The position numbers were made by a program, and so were the translations under genes. From the NCBI RefSeq assembly GCF_014635325.1, contig NZ_BMCT01000001.1, positions 711,743-775,742 of the forward strand: a stretch of 64,000 nt of DNA. Direction: 5' to 3'. Shown here one piece after another: positions 30,878-40,966 of this stretch. A model generated the notes under the pieces. The model did no database searches and had not been told where the DNA came from. It was given only the letters and a program-made list of their open reading frames with translations. The DNA is from Azorhizobium oxalatiphilum (lineage in GTDB: Bacteria; Pseudomonadota; Alphaproteobacteria; Rhizobiales; Xanthobacteraceae). Numbering within the stretch: the stretch's first letter is position 1; each line of letters begins with the position of its first letter.

Positions 30878-32334
30878 GCGTTTTGTGGCATAGGCGGCCC
30901 GCTGCTCACCAGCTCGTGCGCATGTCGGTCCTCTGCTGCTTCAACGCTTAGCATACGGCTCCTCACCTTATCGCCCGCACCGCCTCCCGCGCGCACGGCA
31001 TCCGGATGCAGCGTGGACAGCGCCCGGCCGAGGTCCATCTCCGTCAGCGCCCGCAGGATGAAGGCCGGCAGGTCGCGGGCATGGCCGTGGAAGGCCTCGG
31101 GCGGCACCAGCGCCGGATCGGCATCGAGATTGAGCGTCAGGCCGCTGGCGTCATCGCGGCCCCGGAAGGTGACTTCGAAGCCGTCGCCCGGCCCGTTGGC
31201 CAGCACGTGGCGGGTGGCTTCGCAGCCAGCGAACACGGCGGGATTGAACGGCAGCACATTCACCAGCGGCGAGAACAGATAGCGCGCCCCGCGCCCGATG
31301 CCATGGTCGGCGGCCATCTGTTCGATGCGGTAGCGGCCGTGGCTGCGTTGCTTGCGCAGCACGCCGGCCATGCGGGTGAGATAGCCGCCCAGCGTTTCCT
31401 GCGCCGCCACGTCCACATGCAGCGGCAGGATGTTGACCAGCATGGCCGGCATGTGCGCGCCCACGCTGCCCCAGCGGCTCATGAAGGGCAGCCACAGGGT
31501 GAGCGGGCCATCATCCGGGCTGCGCGTGCGCCCAAGATGATGGGAGAGATAGGCGCCAGACAGGATCACCAGCAGATCCGGCCAGCCGATGCCGGTGCGG
31601 GACGAAGCCTTGCGAAGCGCGGCGCAGAAGGCTTCGGGAAGAGCCTCCTCATGCTCGAGCCCCGAGGAGCGATAGCCCTCGTCATCCTTGTGCACCACCG
31701 GCAGGCGGGTGGCGGGCGCAAGATAGTCCCGCCAGTAGGCGCTGTCGGCCCCGTGGCGCGGGCTGGCGCCATAGGCGGCCTCTTCGGCGATGAAGCTCTC
31801 GAAGCGGTGGAAGGGCGGGCCGGCATCGGCGCCGCCGACCAGATGGCCATAGATATGGGCACAGCGCTGCTCGATGAGGCTGATGCCGAAGCCGTCGAGC
31901 ACGATGTGATGAGCGCGCAGATACCAGAAATAGCGCTTGTTCTCGACCCGCAGCAGCCATGTCACCGAGAGCGGATCGGTGAGGAGGTCGAGCGGCGCCT
32001 CCACATCCGCGCGCATCAAAGCGTGGGCGGCGGCGACGGGATCCTCCTCGCCGCGCACGTCCAGCATTTTCACCAATGGAATGCGCTCGGGATCGCACGC
32101 CTGCTCGGGCGTCGTGCCGCCAGGCGGCAGGCGGAAACGGATGCCCAGCACGTCGGATTCGCCCACGGCCTTGGTGACGGCGGCACGCAGGGCCGCGCCA
32201 TCCACATCGCCCGCCAGATCGAGATAATGGGCGACGGTGGAGAGCGGCTGATCCGGCTGGAGCACATACTCCTCCCAGAAGTCGAGCTGCGGCAGCGTCA
32301 GGGGCATCCAGCCGGAGGCGTGCGGATCGGCCAT
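30859..32334 (-). CDS. vibH: Stand-alone VibH-like condensation enzyme, 491 aa
   Basis: A single NRPS condensation domain with no adenylation or carrier domain. The N-terminus (LPQLDFWEEYVLQPDQPLST then VAHYLDLAGDVDG) resembles VibH. The active-site motif is intact (HHIVLDG, H142-G148). VibH is a free-standing enzyme that joins dihydroxybenzoate, carried on the aryl carrier of EntB/VibB, to a soluble polyamine (norspermidine in vibriobactin). The same step is proposed here with norspermidine, spermidine or a similar amine. It lies 39 bases after the Cy-Cy-A gene on the same strand. The last residues (PMPQNARHARA) come from repeat copy 3 and are probably not functional. Confidence 0.78.
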   Translation of the reverse strand: MADPHASGWMPLTLPQLDFWEEYVLQPDQPLSTVAHYLDLAGDVDGAALRAAVTKAVGESDVLGIRFRLPPGGTTPEQACDPERIPLVKMLDVRGEEDPVAAAHALMRADVEAPLDLLTDPLSVTWLLRVENKRYFWYLRAHHIVLDGFGISLIEQRCAHIYGHLVGGADAGPPFHRFESFIAEEAAYGASPRHGADSAYWRDYLAPATRLPVVHKDDEGYRSSGLEHEEALPEAFCAALRKASSRTGIGWPDLLVILSGAYLSHHLGRTRSPDDGPLTLWLPFMSRWGSVGAHMPAMLVNILPLHVDVAAQETLGGYLTRMAGVLRKQRSHGRYRIEQMAADHGIGRGARYLFSPLVNVLPFNPAVFAGCEATRHVLANGPGDGFEVTFRGRDDASGLTLNLDADPALVPPEAFHGHARDLPAFILRALTEMDLGRALSTLHPDAVRAGGGAGDKVRSRMLSVEAAEDRHAHELVSSGPPMPQNARHARA

Positions 32335-32373
32335 GAGGTGTCTCCTCGTGTGGGGCGCGGCGGCGCGCGCGCG

Positions 32374-35300
32374 TCAGGCCCCGTGTGGAATGAGTTCGGC
32401 CACCTGCGCGGCGGAGCGGCAGCGCACGAGATGGCCGGGCGTGAGCGCGGTGCCGAAATCGGCATTGAGGCGGCCAGCGATGGCTTTGAGGTGCGAGGGC
32501 CGCAGGCCCATGGCGAGCAGATCGTTGCCGTCACCATTCCCGGCCGAGGGGCCGATCACCTCGCGATAGATTGCGGTGATGCGGGCGGATGGGCCGGCTG
32601 GGGGCGGCGCGGCTGCGGGCGCGGTGGCGGCCGGCGCGGGCGGGCAATCGGCCCCCAGCAGGGCGCGGGCCTGCGCGCGATCCGGCTTGCCATTGGCGGA
32701 GAGCGGCAGGGCCGCCACTTCAAGGAAGCGCGTGGGCACGTGGGATTCGGGCAAATGGGCGCGGGCGAACGCACGCAGCGCGGCGGACGTTGCCGTGCCG
32801 TCGCCCACATAGAGCAGCCCGATGCTGACTTCGCCCTGCCGTTCGGCGCCCACATCCACCACCAGCACCTGCCTCAGGGCGGGATGGCGGGAAAGCTCGG
32901 TCTCGATGTCGGGGAGCGAGACGCGCACGCCGCGCACCTTCACATAGCCGTTCACGCGGGCCGCGAAGATGAGCGTGCCGTCCGGCCGATAAAAGCCCTG
33001 ATCGCCGGTGCGGAAGGCGCGCACCGGCGCGCCCGCCTCGTCCGCCACGGTGACGAAATCGGTCTGGGTGAGGGCGCCGTCCACCAGATAGCCAAGCGCC
33101 GTCGCCACCCCCGCCGTGTGGATGCGCCCGACCACATGCGGCGGGCAATGGTGGCCGGCGGCATCGAGCACGAAATAGCGGGTGGCGGGCAGGGGGCGGC
33201 CATAGGGGATGGGATCGCTGTCCTCCGGCGTGATGTCGTGCCAGATGCTCCAGATGGTGGTTTCCGTCGGCCCGCCGAGGGAGACAAGGCGCAGCGCCGG
33301 ATTCATCTCCCGCAGTGCGTTGATGATCGTTGGCTTGATGTAATCGCCGCCCTGCGCCACCAGCCGCAGCGAGCGCAGACCATCGTCCCGGCGGCAGGAG
33401 AGCAGCATCTCCAGTATGGCCGGCACCGAGACCCACAGCGTGACGCCATGACGCTCCACCAGAGCGTTCCAGCCGATGGCATCCTTCTCTTCCGTCGCCG
33501 CCGGGATCACCAGCGCGGCCCCGGCGGTGAGGCTGCCGAAAACATCGAACAGCGACATGTCGTGATGCAGCGGCGTCACCGACATGAAGACATCGCGCGC
33601 CGTGACCTGCCAGTGCGCGAGCGTGCTGCCGACGACATTGGAGGTGGCGCGGTTCGACACCACCACGCACTTCGGCTTGCCGGTGGTGCCGGAGGTGTAG
33701 AGATAATAGCCCGGCTGTTCGCTCTGCGCGCGCTCTGGCAATGCGGCCATGAGGCCGGGCAGATCCACATGGGGCGCGGATGCCCGCAATGCGTCCGGCG
33801 TGGCGGCGGCAAAGCCTTCCACTGCGCCAGTGCTCACCACCAGAGCGGGGCGGCAGTTCTCCAGCAGGAAGCGTTGCCGGTCGGCCGGCGCGCCCGCGTC
33901 GATGGGCACGAAGACGAGGCCCAGCAAGGCGCAGGAGACGGTGAGCATCATGTGCGCCGGGCTGCGCGGCAGGGCCACCGCCACCACGTCGCCGGGCTTC
34001 AGCCCGCGCGCGGAAAGTCCGCCCATGATGCGGGAGATGTCGTCTCCCAGCGCGGCATAGGAGAGAGCCTCGCCGCCACAGATGAAGGCTGTGCCTGTGC
34101 GCGGGCCGGTGAACAGGTTTTCCGCGATGCGCGCCAGATAGTTGGAGCGGACGGCCTCCGCCTCGGTGCCGTTCAGGCGGTAATGGTCGAGGGCGATGAT
34201 GTCAGCGCGGTCCAGCGCCAGCGTCTTGCGGGTGCGCAGCGCCGCCATGGCGCGTTCGCAGGCATCCAGAATCTGCCGCACCACGGCGGTGTCGATGGCG
34301 TCGCGGGCATGGTCGATGTCGATGCGCAGATTGCCCTTGGCATCGGCGGAAAGCCGCACGTCCACAGCCACTTGCGGCGTCTGGGTGAGGCCGCCGGCAA
34401 GGCGCATGGGCGCATCGGTGCCCAAAGTCTCCCACGACAGGCCGTTGGTGATCACCACCGGCAGCGGCACCGCATGGGCATTGTGGCTCACCAGATGGCG
34501 GCTGATGTCGATGCCGGAGAAGGCGAGGTGTTCCAGCCCCTCCAGCGTGTCCGTCTGCAGGCGCCGGGCGCGGTCCGCGAAGCTGTCCGCACCGGCCGAA
34601 TAGGTGAGGGCGATGAAGGTTGAGCCGTTGCTGAGATGGCCCGTGGGCTGGGCCACGGGCAGGCCGACACACAGGGTGCCATCCTCGGTGAAGCAGGACA
34701 GCACATCGAGCAGCAGCGCGGTAAGCGATGTGTTGCGGAACAGGCCCTCGGCGGCGCTGAGCGCACCCAGCAGCGCGAGGTCGGAGCGCGGAAAGGTGCG
34801 GCTCTCGCGGGCATAGCGGCCGGCTTTCAGCGCCTCCAGCGGCTTGCGCCAGGGCAGGCGGGGCGGGCCTTCCACGTGGGCCAGCTTTCCGCTCCAGTAG
34901 GCGGCGTCCAGCTCGCGCCGGGTGGCGTCCGGCGGTTTGGGCGTGGGCGGGGCGGTGGGGGGCTCGGGCGCGGCGGGCGTGCCGGGGCCGAACAAGGCCA
35001 CCATGAGATGGGCGATGGCGCGCCCGTCGAGGATCAGCGCATCGAAGCGCACGAACACCACATGGGCGTCCGCGCTCGCTTCCGTCTGCGGCAGATGGAA
35101 GAGAAGGACGTGCCAGGGGGCGCTTTCCAGATCGTGGATCTGGTGCGCGTAATCCTCGCGCATGGCGTCGATGCGCCGCCCGGCATCGGCGGGGGAGAGC
35201 ATGCTGAGGTCGATCTCGTCCAGATGCAGATGCGGCTCGGCGCCGGTGCTCTGGGTGAGGGTGTCGAGATGGATGCGGGTGCGCAGGCCCGCATGCCGCG

Positions 35301-36858
35301 CCACCAGCGCGCCGAGGCGCGCGCGCAGAAGCTGCGGATCGAGCCTGCCGCGATATTCGCGGAACTCCTGCATGGCGACGCCGCCCAGCGGAAAATGCGT
35401 GCCGCGGCCCATGAGATAGGCCTGCTGGAGCGCATTGAGCGGGGTGGACATGGTGTCTGTCTCCGATGGGGTGTCAGGCGCGGCGGCTGGCTCCGGGGAT
35501 GGGGCGGGCACCAGCTCCGGCGCGGCGCGGGCGAGCAGGCTTTCCCACGGCAGATCAAGCGCCTGCGCATCGGTCGCCACCAGCCGGGCGAGGGCCGTGT
35601 AAGCTGCGAACAGGCGGCTGACCCAGGCTTCGGGCAGCGCATCCAGCCGCACGTCCCAATTGATCAGAAGCCCGCCATAGGCGCAGACCACCTGCGCATC
35701 GAGGGCCACATGGGGGGCCTGCGAGACGGTCCAGGCCATCTCGCCGAAGACGCGGGTGACGCGCTCGGAGAACAGCTCGCCGCCGCTCATGTCGAGCCCG
35801 GCGGTGAACACCACGGGCGCGCCCTCCAGCGTGCCGCGATGGCGCGAAAGATCGCGCATCACGTCCACGCCCGCATAGGCGGAATGGGCAATCAGCGTGG
35901 CCATCTCCTCGCGGACGCGGCGGCACAGCGCCGCCGCAGGCTCCTGCGCGGGCAGCTCCATGCCGAGAATGAGCAGATTGGAGAATTCGCCGATGACGGG
36001 TTCGGCGTGCGCCCCATGCTCGGTGCGGTGGAACAGGGGCACGTTGACGCGGAAGCGGCTGGCCTGCGTGCCCGCGCCGAGCACCATGGCGAACAGGCCG
36101 AGCATCAGCGCGGACGGGGTGAGGCGGTGGCGCCGGGCGGCGGCCAGCAGCGCCTGCCGCTCGTCCGGGCTCAGTGTCGCGGCAAGACGGGTGCTGCGCG
36201 CCCCCTGCTGCGCGCCCGCGCCCGCCAGCCACGGCAAGGGCGGCGCATCGGGCACCTGCGGAATGCGCCCGCGCCACCACGCCTTGTCGCGGGCACGGCG
36301 GAATTCGTGCGCCGCATCGGCCTGCCGGAGGTCGAGGCAATCGAAATAGGTGGCGTCGGGCGGCCCATGCGGCGGCACGCTGTCCGGCGCGTCCTCATGG
36401 AACCGCGCCAGATCCTCCATGAGCAGGCGGAAGCTTTGCGGATCCACGGCGATCATGTCGCAATCCACATGCAGGCGGCAACGCCCGCCGGGCAGCAGGC
36501 TGAGCGCGAACTCGGCCACCTGCCCCCTGTCGAGCGCCAGTTTCTGGTGGGTGCCGGCCCGTCGCTTGCGCTCCAGCGCGGCATCCACATCCGGTGGCGT
36601 CCATCCGGTCATGTCCTCCACCTGCAACAGCGGATGATGAGTGCCGGGTGCGGCCACGCTCTGGCGGCCATCGGCCTGGATGCTGAGGCGCAGCATGGGG
36701 TGCGTATCGTGCAGGCGATCAAGAGCATGGCGCAGCCGCGCTTCCTCCAGCGCTGCGCCGTCGAACTCCACATAGAGATGCGCCGCCACGCCGCCGAGCG
36801 GCGCGGTGGATTGCCGGCCCACCCAATAGGCCGCCTGCATGGCTGTGAGTTCTCTCAT
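32374..36858 (-). CDS. NRPS with Cy-Cy-A domains and a degenerate carrier, VibF N-terminal-like, 1494 aa
   Basis: Domains in order: heterocyclization domain 1 (about 1-440) with the DxxxxD motif DMIAVD at 134-139; heterocyclization domain 2 (about 470-880) with DALILD at 606-611; adenylation domain (about 915-1400) with YTSGTTGKPK, HHDMSLFDVFG, GGPTETTIWS, TGDQGFYRPDG and NGKPDR; carrier-like tail (about 1420-1494). Two tandem Cy domains before an A domain are the hallmark of VibF, which makes a Thr-derived oxazoline. My by-eye specificity code (D-M-F-V-A-G-L-I-W-K) shares its LIW-K end with cysteine-type domains, so Thr, Ser or Cys all remain possible. In the tail, Pro1454 falls at the usual phosphopantetheine serine (MGLRPSHL), with a Ser one place later. 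It is divergent from entC. Confidence 0.85.
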   Translation of the reverse strand: MRELTAMQAAYWVGRQSTAPLGGVAAHLYVEFDGAALEEARLRHALDRLHDTHPMLRLSIQADGRQSVAAPGTHHPLLQVEDMTGWTPPDVDAALERKRRAGTHQKLALDRGQVAEFALSLLPGGRCRLHVDCDMIAVDPQSFRLLMEDLARFHEDAPDSVPPHGPPDATYFDCLDLRQADAAHEFRRARDKAWWRGRIPQVPDAPPLPWLAGAGAQQGARSTRLAATLSPDERQALLAAARRHRLTPSALMLGLFAMVLGAGTQASRFRVNVPLFHRTEHGAHAEPVIGEFSNLLILGMELPAQEPAAALCRRVREEMATLIAHSAYAGVDVMRDLSRHRGTLEGAPVVFTAGLDMSGGELFSERVTRVFGEMAWTVSQAPHVALDAQVVCAYGGLLINWDVRLDALPEAWVSRLFAAYTALARLVATDAQALDLPWESLLARAAPELVPAPSPEPAAAPDTPSETDTMSTPLNALQQAYLMGRGTHFPLGGVAMQEFREYRGRLDPQLLRARLGALVARHAGLRTRIHLDTLTQSTGAEPHLHLDEIDLSMLSPADAGRRIDAMREDYAHQIHDLESAPWHVLLFHLPQTEASADAHVVFVRFDALILDGRAIAHLMVALFGPGTPAAPEPPTAPPTPKPPDATRRELDAAYWSGKLAHVEGPPRLPWRKPLEALKAGRYARESRTFPRSDLALLGALSAAEGLFRNTSLTALLLDVLSCFTEDGTLCVGLPVAQPTGHLSNGSTFIALTYSAGADSFADRARRLQTDTLEGLEHLAFSGIDISRHLVSHNAHAVPLPVVITNGLSWETLGTDAPMRLAGGLTQTPQVAVDVRLSADAKGNLRIDIDHARDAIDTAVVRQILDACERAMAALRTRKTLALDRADIIALDHYRLNGTEAEAVRSNYLARIAENLFTGPRTGTAFICGGEALSYAALGDDISRIMGGLSARGLKPGDVVAVALPRSPAHMMLTVSCALLGLVFVPIDAGAPADRQRFLLENCRPALVVSTGAVEGFAAATPDALRASAPHVDLPGLMAALPERAQSEQPGYYLYTSGTTGKPKCVVVSNRATSNVVGSTLAHWQVTARDVFMSVTPLHHDMSLFDVFGSLTAGAALVIPAATEEKDAIGWNALVERHGVTLWVSVPAILEMLLSCRRDDGLRSLRLVAQGGDYIKPTIINALREMNPALRLVSLGGPTETTIWSIWHDITPEDSDPIPYGRPLPATRYFVLDAAGHHCPPHVVGRIHTAGVATALGYLVDGALTQTDFVTVADEAGAPVRAFRTGDQGFYRPDGTLIFAARVNGYVKVRGVRVSLPDIETELSRHPALRQVLVVDVGAERQGEVSIGLLYVGDGTATSAALRAFARAHLPESHVPTRFLEVAALPLSANGKPDRAQARALLGADCPPAPAATAPAAAPPPAGPSARITAIYREVIGPSAGNGDGNDLLAMGLRPSHLKAIAGRLNADFGTALTPGHLVRCRSAAQVAELIPHGA

Positions 36859-37157
36859 GACCGACCTGGGTAGGGATAAGAATATCGCGGGGGTAAATTG
36901 TTAGCGCTGCCCGCATTGCGCTGTTGGTGAGCGCAGATTTTATGAAAATCCCCTCAAGTCAATCGATTCATCTGGCGAAATATCGACAATTTAATTGTAG
37001 GTTTTATAAACTACCCGCATAGTTTGCTATATATACCTTCGAATGCATTGAATCATTATAAATCAATTGAATGATGTTCTGATCATTTTGTTGATCTCGG
37101 ACAAAATACTGTGATAGCTCCCCCATAGACTTCGCCAATGCACAATGGAGGTGAGGT
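36859..37157. promoter_or_regulatory. AT-rich divergent promoter region of the siderophore operons
   Basis: This gene-free region separates the leftward NRPS/vibH operon from the rightward entCEBA operon. It is strikingly AT-rich compared with its flanks. It holds an imperfect palindrome at 36997-37014 (GTAGGTTTTATAAACTAC, 14 of 18 symmetric) and interrupted AATCATT / AATGAT motifs near 37050-37075. A good ribosome-binding site (GGAGGTGAGG) precedes entC. An iron-responsive repressor site is expected, but I could not fix a consensus match for Fur, RirA or Irr. Confidence 0.5.
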
Positions 37158-38357
37158 ATGAGAACAGCAGTGCTGGAGGCCTCTCAGGAAGCTTCACAGG
37201 AACATGCTTCGCAGGAACATGTGGCGTCCGCTGCCTGCGCGAAGATGTCGTTCAGTTCCGGGCAGGGGGAGTTGCGGGCCTTCGGGCAACGCGCCTTCAT
37301 CAGTGTTCCCGCCAAGGGGGGGCAGGATCGGGCAGGGCTGTTCCAGCGCGCGGTGGATGCCGCGCTTGAGGAAGGCCGGCGCGCCGGGCAGAGCAATCCC
37401 GTCGTGGTCGGCGCCATTCCCTTCGATCTCGCCGAGCCCTCCTGCCTCTATGTGCCGGAGTCCTACGAATGGCGGGCCCGCCCGCCGCTCCAGAGCGTGC
37501 CGGCGGACGCAGGCATGCCCACGCTTCTTGATCAGAAGAGCATTCCCAGCGAGGCCGAGTTCAAGAAGGCGGTGGAGCACGCCATCGTCAATTTCCGCAT
37601 GTGCGACGTGCGCAAGGCGGTGCTCTCGGTGATACGTGAGCTGCGCTTTGACGGCGCGGTGGATGTGGACCGCCTGCTGCAAAGCTTGCGGGCCCAGAAT
37701 CGCGACGGCTACCAGTTCCGCGTTCCGCTGCCGGATGGCGCGCAACTGGTTGGCGTCAGCCCCGAACTGCTGCTGCGCAAGACGGGGGACACGGTGGTGT
37801 CCAATCCGCTTGCCGGCTCCGCCCGGCGCCAGCTTGATCCTGCCGCCGACCGGACCGTGGCCGACGCGCTCCTGATCTCGCCCAAGGATCTCTACGAGCA
37901 CAAGCTGGTCATCGACGATGTCGAGCGCGTGCTTAAGCCTTACTGCACCGAACTCGACGTGCCCGCCGGCCCCTCGCTGATGAGCACCGCCGCACTGTGG
38001 CACCTCTCCACCCGCATCGAGGGGCGGCTTACCGATCCCGGCATGACGGCGCTCCAGCTCGCCTGCCTGCTGCATCCCACGCCGGCCGTCTGCGGCTATC
38101 CCACCGAGCGGGCACACAAGCTGATCCGCTTCGTGGAGCCGTTCGAGCGCGGCCTGTTCACCGGCATGGTGGGCTGGTGCGACGGTGAGGGCAATGGCGA
38201 ATGGGTGGTCACGATCCGCTGCGGCATCGTGCAGGACGACAAGGTGCGCCTGTTCGCGGGCGCCGGCATCGTGGAGGCCTCGCAGCCCGAGGCGGAATGG
38301 GCGGAGACCCAGACCAAGCTCAGGACCATGCTCAACGCCTGCGGCGTTGCCGCCTGA
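37158..38357 (+). CDS. entC: Isochorismate synthase (EntC/DhbC-like), 399 aa
   Basis: Chorismate-binding enzyme of the EntC/DhbC/MenF group that converts chorismate to isochorismate, the first step to 2,3-dihydroxybenzoate. Seen are [39 protein letters not shown] then [28 protein letters not shown] and [20 protein letters not shown]. The N-terminus carries a small internal repeat ([16 protein letters not shown]) with no family counterpart that I know. The ribosome-binding site is strong. It is the first gene of the entCEBA operon. Confidence 0.9.
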   Translation: MRTAVLEASQEASQEHASQEHVASAACAKMSFSSGQGELRAFGQRAFISVPAKGGQDRAGLFQRAVDAALEEGRRAGQSNPVVVGAIPFDLAEPSCLYVPESYEWRARPPLQSVPADAGMPTLLDQKSIPSEAEFKKAVEHAIVNFRMCDVRKAVLSVIRELRFDGAVDVDRLLQSLRAQNRDGYQFRVPLPDGAQLVGVSPELLLRKTGDTVVSNPLAGSARRQLDPAADRTVADALLISPKDLYEHKLVIDDVERVLKPYCTELDVPAGPSLMSTAALWHLSTRIEGRLTDPGMTALQLACLLHPTPAVCGYPTERAHKLIRFVEPFERGLFTGMVGWCDGEGNGEWVVTIRCGIVQDDKVRLFAGAGIVEASQPEAEWAETQTKLRTMLNACGVAA

Positions 38358-38397
38358 GGCAAGGTTCCCGAGGCAAGGCCCCCGAGGCAAGGCGCCC
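38356..38397. repeat. Three tandem 14-base repeats between entC and entE
   Basis: GAGGCAAGGTTCCC, GAGGCAAGGCCCCC and GAGGCAAGGCGCCC follow one another directly, starting inside the entC stop codon. They fill most of the 64-base gap before entE. Function unknown; slippage-made spacing is likely. Confidence 0.7.
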
Positions 38398-38421
38398 CGC
38401 AGGGACGCGGAAGGATCAGAC

Positions 38422-40050
38422 ATGACGCTGGATTTCACCCGCTGGCCGGAGGCGGCCGCGCGCCGCTATCGCGAGAAGGGGTTCTGGATCGACAAGCCGC
38501 TCACGCGCATCCTCGACACGCAGGTGGCGGCGCGGCCCGATGCGGTGGCCCTCGTCTGCGGTGAGCGCGAGCTTAGCTATAAGGAGATGGACCGCCGCGC
38601 CTCCCATCTCGCGGCGCATCTGGCGGCGCGGGGGCTGGGGCCGGGCGATACCGCGCTGGTGCAACTGCCCAATGTAGCCGAGTTCTATCTGGTCTTCTTC
38701 GCGCTGTTGAAGATCGGCGTGGCGCCGGTGAATGCGCTGTTCAGCCACCGCAAGCTGGAACTGTCGTCTTACGCGCAGCAGATCCAGCCCCGCCTGGTGG
38801 TGGCCACGCGCCGCCACGAGCTGTTCGGCGACGATGCCTTCCTCGGCCAGCTGAAGGACATCTCGCCCGGCCTGTCGGAGGTGCTGCTGCTGGGCGAGGC
38901 CGAGCCTTCGCGCAGCCTGTCCCATGCTCTCGAAACGCCGGCCGCCGGGCCGGTGCCCTACGCGCCCACGGCGGCGGACGAGGTGGCCTTCTTCCAGCTC
39001 TCCGGCGGCAGCACGGGTACGCCCAAGCTGATCCCGCGCACGCACAACGATTATGACTACAGCGTGCGGGCCAGCGCCGACATCTGCCGGCTGGACCCCG
39101 ACACGCGCTTCCTCTGCGCCCTGCCGGCCGGGCACAATTTCCCGCTGTCCTCGCCCGGTGCGCTCGGCGTGTTCCATGCCGGCGGGCGGGTGGTGATGGC
39201 GGCAAGCCCCGAGCCGCTCGCCTGTTTCGCCCTCATCGCCCGCCATGGCGTCACCATGGCGGCGCTGGTGCCGCCCGCCGTGGCGCTGTGGCTGGAGGCG
39301 GCGCCAAGGCATCGTGCGGATCTTGCTTCGCTCAAGCTCATGCAGGTGGGTGGCGCCAGCTTTGCCGAGGCGCTCGCCCGGCGCGTGCCCGCCGAGCTTG
39401 GCTGTGCGCTCCAGCAGGTGTTCGGCATGGCTGAAGGGCTGGTCAATTACACCCGCCTCGATGACACGGACGACAGCGTCTTCACCTGTCAGGGCCGGCC
39501 CATCAGCCCGGACGACGAGGTGCGCATCCTCGATGAGGAGGGGCGCGAGGTGCCGGACGGCGTGCCCGGCATGCTGGCCACGCGCGGCCCCTACACCTTC
39601 CGGGGCTATTACCGCAGCCCGGAGCACAATGCGCGCGCCATCGATGCGGATGGCTTCTATGCCTCCGGCGATGTGGTGGTGCGCACGCCGGAGGGCAATC
39701 TGCGCGTGGTGGGGCGGGTGAAGGACCAGATCAACCGCGGCGGCGAGAAGATCGCGGCGGAAGAGATCGAGGGCCTGCTGATGCAGCATCCCGACGTAAC
39801 CCATGCAGGGCTGGTGGCCACCGAGGACGCGCTCATGGGCGAGAAGAGCTGCGCCTTTCTGGTGCTGCGCCAGCCGGGGGTGAATGCCGCCGCGCTGCGC
39901 AAGCACCTCATTGCCCTCGGCGTGGCTGAATACAAGCTGCCGGACCGTTTCCGTTTCATCGACACCATGCCGCTCACCGCCGTGGGCAAGATCGACAAGC
40001 AGGGGCTGCGCAACAGCTTCGCCCAGCCGGTCGCGTCTTCGCCTTACTGA
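38422..40050 (+). CDS. entE: 2,3-dihydroxybenzoate-AMP ligase (EntE/DhbE/VibE-like), 542 aa
   Basis: Adenylate-forming enzyme that activates 2,3-dihydroxybenzoate and loads it on the aryl carrier domain of EntB. Motifs: [20 protein letters not shown] (phosphate-binding loop), [18 protein letters not shown] (aryl-acid pocket, with the Asn typical of DHB/salicylate ligases), [37 protein letters not shown] and the catalytic Lys in [13 protein letters not shown] at 38422 is chosen with GGAAGGA upstream. Salicylate as substrate cannot be excluded by this gene alone, but entA and entB argue for dihydroxybenzoate. Confidence 0.92.
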   Translation: MTLDFTRWPEAAARRYREKGFWIDKPLTRILDTQVAARPDAVALVCGERELSYKEMDRRASHLAAHLAARGLGPGDTALVQLPNVAEFYLVFFALLKIGVAPVNALFSHRKLELSSYAQQIQPRLVVATRRHELFGDDAFLGQLKDISPGLSEVLLLGEAEPSRSLSHALETPAAGPVPYAPTAADEVAFFQLSGGSTGTPKLIPRTHNDYDYSVRASADICRLDPDTRFLCALPAGHNFPLSSPGALGVFHAGGRVVMAASPEPLACFALIARHGVTMAALVPPAVALWLEAAPRHRADLASLKLMQVGGASFAEALARRVPAELGCALQQVFGMAEGLVNYTRLDDTDDSVFTCQGRPISPDDEVRILDEEGREVPDGVPGMLATRGPYTFRGYYRSPEHNARAIDADGFYASGDVVVRTPEGNLRVVGRVKDQINRGGEKIAAEEIEGLLMQHPDVTHAGLVATEDALMGEKSCAFLVLRQPGVNAAALRKHLIALGVAEYKLPDRFRFIDTMPLTAVGKIDKQGLRNSFAQPVASSPY

Positions 40051-40065
40051 TCAGAGGAGGCTTCA

Positions 40066-40944
40066 ATGGCCATTCCCTTCATCGCCGATTATCCCATGCC
40101 GCAGCCCGAGACCTTCCCAGCCAACCGCACCAGCTGGCAGCCGGAGCCGGCGCGCTCGGCTCTGCTGATCCACGACATGCAGCGCTATTTCCTGCGCTTC
40201 TACGATGCCAAGGGCGCACTGCTCCCGCGCCTCGTGGACAATCTCGCCCGCGTGGCCCGCTGGGCGCGTGCCAATGATGTGCCGGTGATCTACACCGCCC
40301 AGCCGCACGAGCAGCCCGCTTCCGACCGGGCGCTGCTCAATGACATGTGGGGGCCGGGAATCACGGTGGCCGAGCCCGACCAGCAGAAGGTGGTGGACGG
40401 GCTGGAGCCGCAGGACGGCGACATCGTTCTGGAGAAATGGCGCTACAGCGCCTTCGTGCGCTCCGATCTGAAGGCGCGTATGCAGGCTGCGGGGCGTGAC
40501 CAGCTGATCATCGGCGGCGTCTATGCCCATATCGGCTGCATGACCACCGCCACCGATGCCTTCATGAACGACATCCAGCCCTTCCTGCTGGGTGATGGCG
40601 TGGCCGATTTCTCGGAAGCCGAGCACCTCATGGCGCTGCGCTACGTGGCCACCCGCAGCGGCTGCGTGATCGCCACCGAGAGCCTCGCGCCCCTGAGCCT
40701 TGCCCCGGAGATGGGCCTCAGCCGCGACTGGCTGATGGCGAAGATGCAGGCGCTGGTGGAGGACGGCTCGCCGCTCGATCCCGACGAGAATCTGATCTTC
40801 TACGGCCTCGATTCGCTCCAGGTGATGCGTCTTGCCGGCGAGCTGAAGGAACTGGGCGTGCCGGTGGGCTTCGACGAGCTGGTGCGTGTGCCCTCCCTCA
40901 ACGGCATTTGGGCGCTGATCGAGGGCCGGCGCCTTGCGGCCTGA
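40066..40944 (+). CDS. entB: Bifunctional isochorismatase and aryl carrier protein (EntB/VibB-like), 292 aa
   Basis: The N-terminal isochorismatase domain (about 1-205) shows ALLIHDMQRYFLRFYD, VLEKWRYSAF and GGVYAHIGCMTTATDAFMND. The C-terminal aryl carrier domain (about 215-290) has the phosphopantetheine site YGLDSLQ. The enzyme forms 2,3-dihydro-2,3-dihydroxybenzoate and then carries the finished dihydroxybenzoyl group for VibH and the Cy domains. It starts 15 bases after entE with a ribosome-binding site GAGGAGG. Confidence 0.93.
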   Translation: MAIPFIADYPMPQPETFPANRTSWQPEPARSALLIHDMQRYFLRFYDAKGALLPRLVDNLARVARWARANDVPVIYTAQPHEQPASDRALLNDMWGPGITVAEPDQQKVVDGLEPQDGDIVLEKWRYSAFVRSDLKARMQAAGRDQLIIGGVYAHIGCMTTATDAFMNDIQPFLLGDGVADFSEAEHLMALRYVATRSGCVIATESLAPLSLAPEMGLSRDWLMAKMQALVEDGSPLDPDENLIFYGLDSLQVMRLAGELKELGVPVGFDELVRVPSLNGIWALIEGRRLAA

Positions 40945-40966
40945 GACGGGTTGCGGGAGTGGCGTG

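Noticed and set aside
31006-34623. A 1205-codon plus-strand frame across the vibH-like and NRPS genes
   Set aside because: Shadow frame without domains, opposite genes with full catalytic motifs.
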